Assembly: GCA_029961685.1 (NCBI GenBank) | Contig: JARWKL010000015.1 | Span: 13,762,801 to 13,826,800 of the forward strand | DNA length: 64,000 nucleotides | Origin: Aristolochia californica | Taxonomy: Eukaryota > Streptophyta > Magnoliopsida > Piperales > Aristolochiaceae | Reading direction: 5' to 3' | In this document: positions 57,820 through 64,000 of the stretch, piece by piece | Position numbering within the stretch: the stretch's first letter is position 1 | Layout of the letters: every line of letters begins with the position of its first letter | The notes under the pieces: generated by a model | Databases searched by the model: none | Seen by the model: the letters and a program-made list of their open reading frames with translations, nothing else | What the model was told of the DNA's origin: nothing | Program-made: the position numbers and the translations under genes

Positions 57820-60500
57820 AGGGTGGCGGGGGGTGTGAGGGATTTTAAACTGAGTATTGACTCCCAAACCGTACGTCATTTCTAACAAAAATTATAGCTG
57901 TTTTGCTTCATTAATCGATCAAAACCTTTACTATGATCAATGAATGTTAGGTGAGCTTTTTGTAAATGGGCAAAAAATGGGTTGTTTGGCTCGGGTAAAT
58001 ATCCCTCTGCATGTTAACTTGAGATTTTAATTTTTTCTACTCCTTGAAATTTTTAGATCATTTGGTCATTTGCATCTTCAACATTTTTTAGGCATGCATA
58101 TCCATATTTAAAACATGTTAGGATCAATTAGAAATATCTTTCTTACAAAATTCCACCAAGCTATTAGGGGTTGTACCAGTGGAATTTCCCAAATGTGGAT
58201 AACAAAACTTTGGAGTTCGTGTTTAGTGCATGAAATAATTTTCTTCACTTACATTTATTATAGTTTTCAATTTTTTGCATACATATACTCTAAAATTTTT
58301 ATTTCATTGTGATCTATTTGCCTTATCTTTTTTAGTACGAGAAAAAAAAGAAAGTGAAAACACAAATTTGGTTTAAAAAAAAATTGAACATCCAAAATGG
58401 AAATTGGAAAATGCAAAGAGAAATAATTCCAAAACGTATGTGTGATTTTTAGGGATTGTAAACTCTTTTAGTTTTTTTATATATTAGGTTTTGCAATCAT
58501 CGGAAAAGAGGGGGCGAGGAATTTTTAACAGAGAGTAGACTCCCAAACCATAAGTCATTTATTACAAAAATTATAGCCGTTACGCAGCTTTAATCGATCA
58601 AAACATTTACGATGATCTATGATTGGTAGGCCAGTTTTTGTAAATGGGAAAAAGTTGGTTATTTGGCGCGGGTAAATATCCCACCGTACGTTAACTTGAG
58701 AATTAAATTTTTTCTACTTCTTGAAATTTTTGGATCACGAGGTCATTTTCTTCTTCAACATGTTTCTGGCAAGCATATCCATATTTAAAACATGTTAGGA
58801 TCAATTACAAATCGCTTTCTTATAAAATTCCAAGCTATTAGGGGGTTGTACTAGTGGAATTTACCAAACATGGATAACAAAACTTTGGTGTTCATTTTTA
58901 GTGCATGAAAAGTTTTTCTTCTCCTTCTTTTATTTTAGTTTCCAATTTTTTTCTAACAATAACTCTAAAATTTTCATTTCGTAGTGATCTATTTGCCTTA
59001 TCTTTTTGTTTACGAGAAAAAAGGGAGAGTGAAGGCTCAAGTTTTGATTTGAAAAAAAATTATACATCCAAAACGAAAATGCACAAATGAAGAGAGAGAT
59101 AATTCATAAAATTATCTATGATTTTTAGGTATTGTAAACTCCATTAGTTTTTTATATATTAGGTTTTCCAATCATCGAAAAGGGGGGGCAAGGGATTGTT
59201 TACTGAGTGTTGACTCCCAAACCATATGTCATTTCTAACAAAAATTATTGCCGTTACTCATCATTAACCGATCAAAACCTTTACTATGATCAATGAATTT
59301 TAGGTGATTTTTTTATAAATGGGCAAAAAGTGGGTTGTTTGGCTCAGGTAAATATCCCACCGCACGTTAACTTGAGATTTTTATTTTTTCAACTCCTTGA
59401 AATCATTGGATCATTTGGTCATTTGCATCTGCAACATGTTTCAGGCATGCATATCCATATGTAAAACATGTTAAGATCAATTAGAAATCTCTTTCTTACA
59501 AAATTCCTCCAAGCTATTAGGGGTGTTCTAGTGGAATTTCCCAAATGTTGATAACAAAACTTGGAGTTCATGTTTAGTACGTGAAATAATTTTCTTCACT
59601 TACATTTATTATAGTTTTCAATTTTTTGCATACATAAACTCTAAAATTTTCATTTCATTGTGATCTATTTGCCTTATCTTTTTTGTAACAAGAAAAAAAA
59701 ATTGAACATCCAAAATGGAAATGGACAAATGCAGAGAGAAATAATTCCAAAAAGTATGTGTGATTTTTATGGATTGTAAACTCTTTAAGTTTTTCATATA
59801 TTAGGATTTGAAATCATTGGAAAAGAGGGGGCAAGGAATTTTTAACTGAGAGTTGACTCCCTAACCGTAAGTAATTTCTTAAAAAAAGTATAGCCGTTAC
59901 ACATCTTTAATTGATCAAAACCTTTACGATGATCTATGATTGTTAGATCAGTTTTTGTAAATGGGCAAAAAGTTGGTTGTTTGGCGTGGGTAAATATCCC
60001 ACCGCACGTTAACTTGAGAATTTCATTTTTTCTACTCCTTGAAAAGTTTGGATCATTAGGTCATTTTCATCTTCAACTTGTTTCAGGCAAGCAAATCCAT
60101 ATTTAAAACATGTTAGGATCAATTAGAAATCTCTTTCTTATAAAATTCCAAGCTATTAGGGGGTTGTACTAGTGGAATTTACTAAACATGGATAACAAAA
60201 CTTTGGTGTTCATTTTTAGTGCGTGAAATGTTTTTCTTGTCTTACTTTTATTATAGTTTTGAATTTTTTTCAAACAATAACTCTAAAATTTTCATTTCGT
60301 AGTGATCTATTTGCCTTATCTTTTTGTTTACGAGAAAAAAAGGGAGAGTGCAAGCTCAAGTTTGGATTTGAAAAAAAATTGAACATCCAAAATGGAAATG
60401 CACAAATGCAGAGAGAGATAATTCATAAAAGTATCTATGATTTTTAGGTATTGTAAACTCCGTTAGTTTTTTATATATTAGGTTTTCCAATCATCGGAAA

Positions 60501-60527
60501 GGGGGGGGGGGGGGGGGGGGGGGGGGG
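60501..60527 (+). repeat. Poly(G) run, 27 bases
   Basis: Expanded monomer G-site between tcatcggaaa and tggcaaggg. Confidence 0.85.
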
Positions 60528-62404
60528 TGGCAAGGGATATTTTACTGAGTGTTGATTCCCAAACCATATGTCATTTCTAACAAAAATTATAGCATTTACG
60601 CATCATTAACCGATCAAAACCTTTACTGTGATCAATGAATGTTAGGTGATTTTTTTGTAAAAGGGCAAAAAGTGGGTTGTTTGGCTCTGGTAAATATCCC
60701 ACCACTGTTAACTTGAGATTTTAATTTTTTCTACTCCTTGAAATTTTTGGATCATTCGGGCATTTGCATCTTCCACATGTTTTAGGCATGCATATCCATA
60801 TTTAAAACAGGTTAGGATTAATTAAAAATTTCTTTCTTACGAAATTCCACCAAGCTATTAGGGGTTGTACTAGTAGAATTTCCCAAATATGGATAACAAA
60901 ACTTTGGAGTTCATGTTTAGTGCAAATAATTTTCTTCACTTACATTTTTTTTAGTTTTCAATTTTTTGCATAAATAAACTCTAAAATTTTCATTTCATTG
61001 TGATCTATTAACCTTATCTTTTTTATTACGAGAAAAAAAAAAGTGAAAACTCAAATTTGGTTTAAAAAAAATTGAACATCCAAAATGGAAATGCACAAAT
61101 TCAGAGAGAAATAATTCCAAAAAGTATGTGTGGTTTTTAGGGATTGTAAACTCTTTAAGTTTTTATATTTTAGGTTTTGCAATCATCGAAAAACAGGGGG
61201 CGAGGAATTTTTAACTGAGAGTAAAATCCCAAAACGTAAGTCATTTCTTACAAAAATTATAGCTGTTACGCATCTTTAATCGATCAAAACCTTTACGATG
61301 ATTTATGATTGTTAGGCCAATTTTTTTAAATGGGCAAAAAGTTGGTTGTGTGGCGCGGCTAAATATCCCACCGCACGTTAACTTGAGAATTTAATTTTTT
61401 CTACTCCTTGAATTTTTTGGATCATTAGGTCATTTTCATCTTCAACATGTTTCAGGCAAACATATCCATATTTAAAACATGTTAGGATCAATTAGAAATA
61501 TCTTTCTTATAAAATTCCAAGATATTAGAGGGGGTTGTACGAGTGGAATTTACTAAACATGGATAACAAAATTTTGGTGTTCATTTTTAGTGTGTGAAAA
61601 GTTTTTCTTCACTTTTATTTATTATAGTTTTTAATTTTTGGCATACGTAAACTCTAAAATTTTCATTTCGTTGTGATCTCTTTGCCATATCTTTTTTATT
61701 ACGAGAAAAAAGGGAAAGTGAAAATTCAAGTTTGGATTTGAAAAAGCATTGTTGACTCCCAAACCATAAGTCATTTCTTACAAAAATTATAGCCATTACA
61801 CATCATTAATCGATCAAAACCTTTATGATGATCTATGATTGTTAGGCCAGTTTTTGTAAATGGGCAAAATGTTGGTTGTTTGGCTCGGGTAATTATCCTA
61901 CCACATGTTAACTTGAGAATTTAATTTTTTCTACTCCTTGAAAGTTTTGGATTATTAGGTCATTTTCATCTGCAACATGTTTCAGGCAAGCATATCCATA
62001 TTTAAAACATATTAGGATCAATGAGAAATCTCTTTGTTATAATATTACAAGATATAAGGGGGTTGTACTATTGGAATTTACCAAACATGGATAACAAAAC
62101 GTTGGTGTTCATTTTTATTACGTGAAAAAAATTTCTTCTCTCACTTTTATTATAGTTTTCAATTTTTTTCAAACAATAACTCTAATATTTTCATTTCCTA
62201 GTGATCCATTTGCCTTATCTTTTTGTTTACAAGAAAAAAGGAAGAGTGAAGGCTCAAGTTTAGATTTGAAAAAAAATGGAACTTCCAAAATGGAAATGCA
62301 CAAATGATGAAATAGATAATTCATAAAAGTATCTATGATTTTTAGGGATTTTAAACTCCATTAGTTTTTTATATATTAGGTTTTGCAATCATCAGAAAAT
62401 GAGA

Positions 62405-62424
62405 GGGGGGGGGGGGGGGGGGGG
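62405..62424 (+). repeat. Poly(G) run, 20 bases
   Basis: Expanded monomer G-site. A large internal deletion of the monomer follows within 30 bases (junction near 62450). Confidence 0.85.
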
Positions 62425-64000
62425 ATGGGGGATTTTAAACTAAGTGTTTAGGAATGCACAAATGCAGAGAGAAATAATTGTAAAAATTTTGTGTGATTTT
62501 TAGGAATTGTAAACTCTTGTAGTTTTTTATGTATTAGGATTCTCAATCCTCGGAAAAGAGGGGGTGAGGAATTTTTAACTGAAAATTGACTCCCAAACCG
62601 TAAGTCATTTCTTACAAAAATTATAGCCATTATGCATCTTTAATCGACCAAAACCTTTACGATGATCTATGATTGTTATGCTAGTTTTTGTAAATGGGCA
62701 AAAAGTTGGTTGTCTGGCACTGGTAAATATCCCACCGCACGTTAACTTGAGAATTTAATTTTTTCTACTCCTTGAAATTTTTGGATCATTAGGTCATTTT
62801 CATCTTCAACACGTTTCAGGCAAGCATATCCATATTTAAAACATGTCAGGATCAATTAGAAATCTCTTTCATTTAAAATTCCATGCTATTAGGGGGTTGT
62901 ACTAGTGGAATTTACCAAACATGGATAACAAAACTTTGGTGTTCATTTTTAGTGCGTGAAAATTTTTTCTTCTCTTACTTTTATTATAGTTTTCAATTTT
63001 TTGCAAACAATAACTATAAAATTTTCATTTCGTAGTGATCTATTTGCTTTATCTTTTTGTTTACGAGAAAAAAGGAAGAGTGAAGGCTCAAGTTTGGATT
63101 TGAAAAAAATTGAACATCCAAAATGGAAATGCACAAATGAAGAGAGAGATAATTCATAAAAGTATATATGATTTTTAGATATTGTAAACTCCATTAGTTT
63201 TTTATATATTAGGTTTTCCAATCATCGGAAAAGAGGGGGTAACGGATTTTGAACTGAATGTTGACTCCCAAACCATATGTCATTTCTAACAAAAATTATA
63301 GCCGTTACGTATCATTAACCGATCAAAACCTTTACTATGATCAATGAATGTTAGGTATTTTTTTTGTAAATGGGCAAAAAGTGGGTGGTTTGGCTCGAGC
63401 AAATATCCCACCGCACGTTAACTTGAGATTTTTCGTTTTTTCTACTCGAAATTTTTGGATCATTAGGTCATTTGCATGTTCAACATGTTTTTGGCATGCA
63501 TATCCATATTTAAAACATGTTAGGATTTTTAACTGAGTGTTGACTCCGAAACAATAAGTTATTTCTAACATAACTTATAGCGATTACACATTATTAATCG
63601 ATCATAACCTTTACAATGATCAATGATAGTTAGGTCTGCTCTTTGTAAATAAACAAAAAGGGGGTTGTTTGGGTCGGGTGAATATCCCACCGCACGTTAA
63701 CTTGAGATTTTAATTTTTTCAACTCTTTAAAATTTTTGGATCATTAGGTCATTTGCATCTTCAACATGTTTCGGGCATGCATATCCATATTGATCACATA
63801 TTAGGATCAATTAGAAATCTCTTTCTTGTAAAATTCCAAGCTATTAGTGAGTTGTACTAGTGGAATTTCCCAAACGTGGATCACAAAAGTTTGGTGTTCA
63901 TTTTTAGTGCATGAAAAGTTTTCTTCACTTTTATTTATTATAGTTTTTAATTTTTGGCATATATAAACTCTAAAATTTTCATTTCATTGTGATCTATTTG

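Larger units (their letters stand above)
54272..64000 (+). repeat. Satellite array, block 4, with alternating ~1.35 kb dimers
   Basis: About 14 monomers. From about 55.7 kb two subtypes alternate. One has ggccagtttttg, ggcaagcatatcc and a caaacaataactc segment (with ATTTCGTAGTGATC). The other has aggtga(g/t), ggcatgcatatcc, aattccaccaagctattaggg and ggagttcatgtttag. The first type recurs with starts at 57501, 58905 and 60223. The pattern breaks near 61745, 62448 and 63525, where monomers are shortened by internal deletions. The block runs off the window end. No gene was seen. Confidence 0.9.

Noticed and set aside
62949..63221. 90-codon minus-strand ORF that resembles ORFs in other monomers, as a possible conserved satellite peptide
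   Set aside because: Most monomers have stops or frameshifts in the corresponding stretch, and the opposite strand is open there too.
1..64000. Regularly spaced repeats as a CRISPR array
   Set aside because: The period is ~670 bp, there are no short repeats with unique spacers, and all mobile elements are plant type.

Overview
This 64 kb window is plant nuclear heterochromatin. I found no host protein-coding gene, rRNA or tRNA gene. About 46 kb is an AT-rich satellite with a monomer of roughly 660-680 bp, all in one orientation. It is interrupted by nested retroelements and by an endogenous plant pararetrovirus. The Ty1/copia element, Ty3/gypsy chromovirus, TRIM-like element and Caulimoviridae-type insertion together point to a flowering plant. 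I cannot name the species, and the centromeric or pericentromeric position is inference.

Layout: (1) 1-29018 is satellite. At 6872-10867 a tandem duplication (~2.0 kb per copy) carries two copies of a five-LTR, TRIM-like tandem array (7011-8019 and 8998-10006). At about 14495-20090 a four-monomer block of ~2.78 kb occurs twice. (2) 29019-38812 is a broken Ty3/gypsy chromovirus whose order is protease end, reverse transcriptase (RT), RNase H, integrase, chromodomain, LTR, primer binding site (PBS), gag start. This looks circularly permuted. It is split by a complete but inactivated Ty1/copia element (29711-35545, minus strand) with two ~392 bp LTRs, PBS, polypurine tract (PPT) and a perfect 5 bp target duplication. 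(3) 38813-48180 is satellite with a higher-order period near 5.34 kb (eight monomers). (4) 48181-54271 is a decayed Caulimoviridae-type insertion on the minus strand: a viroplasmin-domain ORF, coat protein with CCHC knuckle, protease/RT/RNase H, and an ORF VI-like gene. No movement protein is seen. (5) 54272-64000 is satellite in which two monomer types alternate, giving a ~1.35 kb dimer.

No coding region is intact. The gypsy, copia and viral reading frames carry nonsense codons or frameshifts. Several nonsense codons are of the kind C-to-T decay of CAG, CAA or CGA would give, which fits DNA methylation in silent chromatin. A fixed site in the satellite monomer has repeatedly expanded into pure G runs of up to 53 bases.

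The strongest candidates for something undescribed are the tandem TRIM fused into and amplified with the satellite, the unusual gene order and repeat-bearing ORF VI-like gene of the pararetrovirus, and the recurrent poly(G) expansion site.
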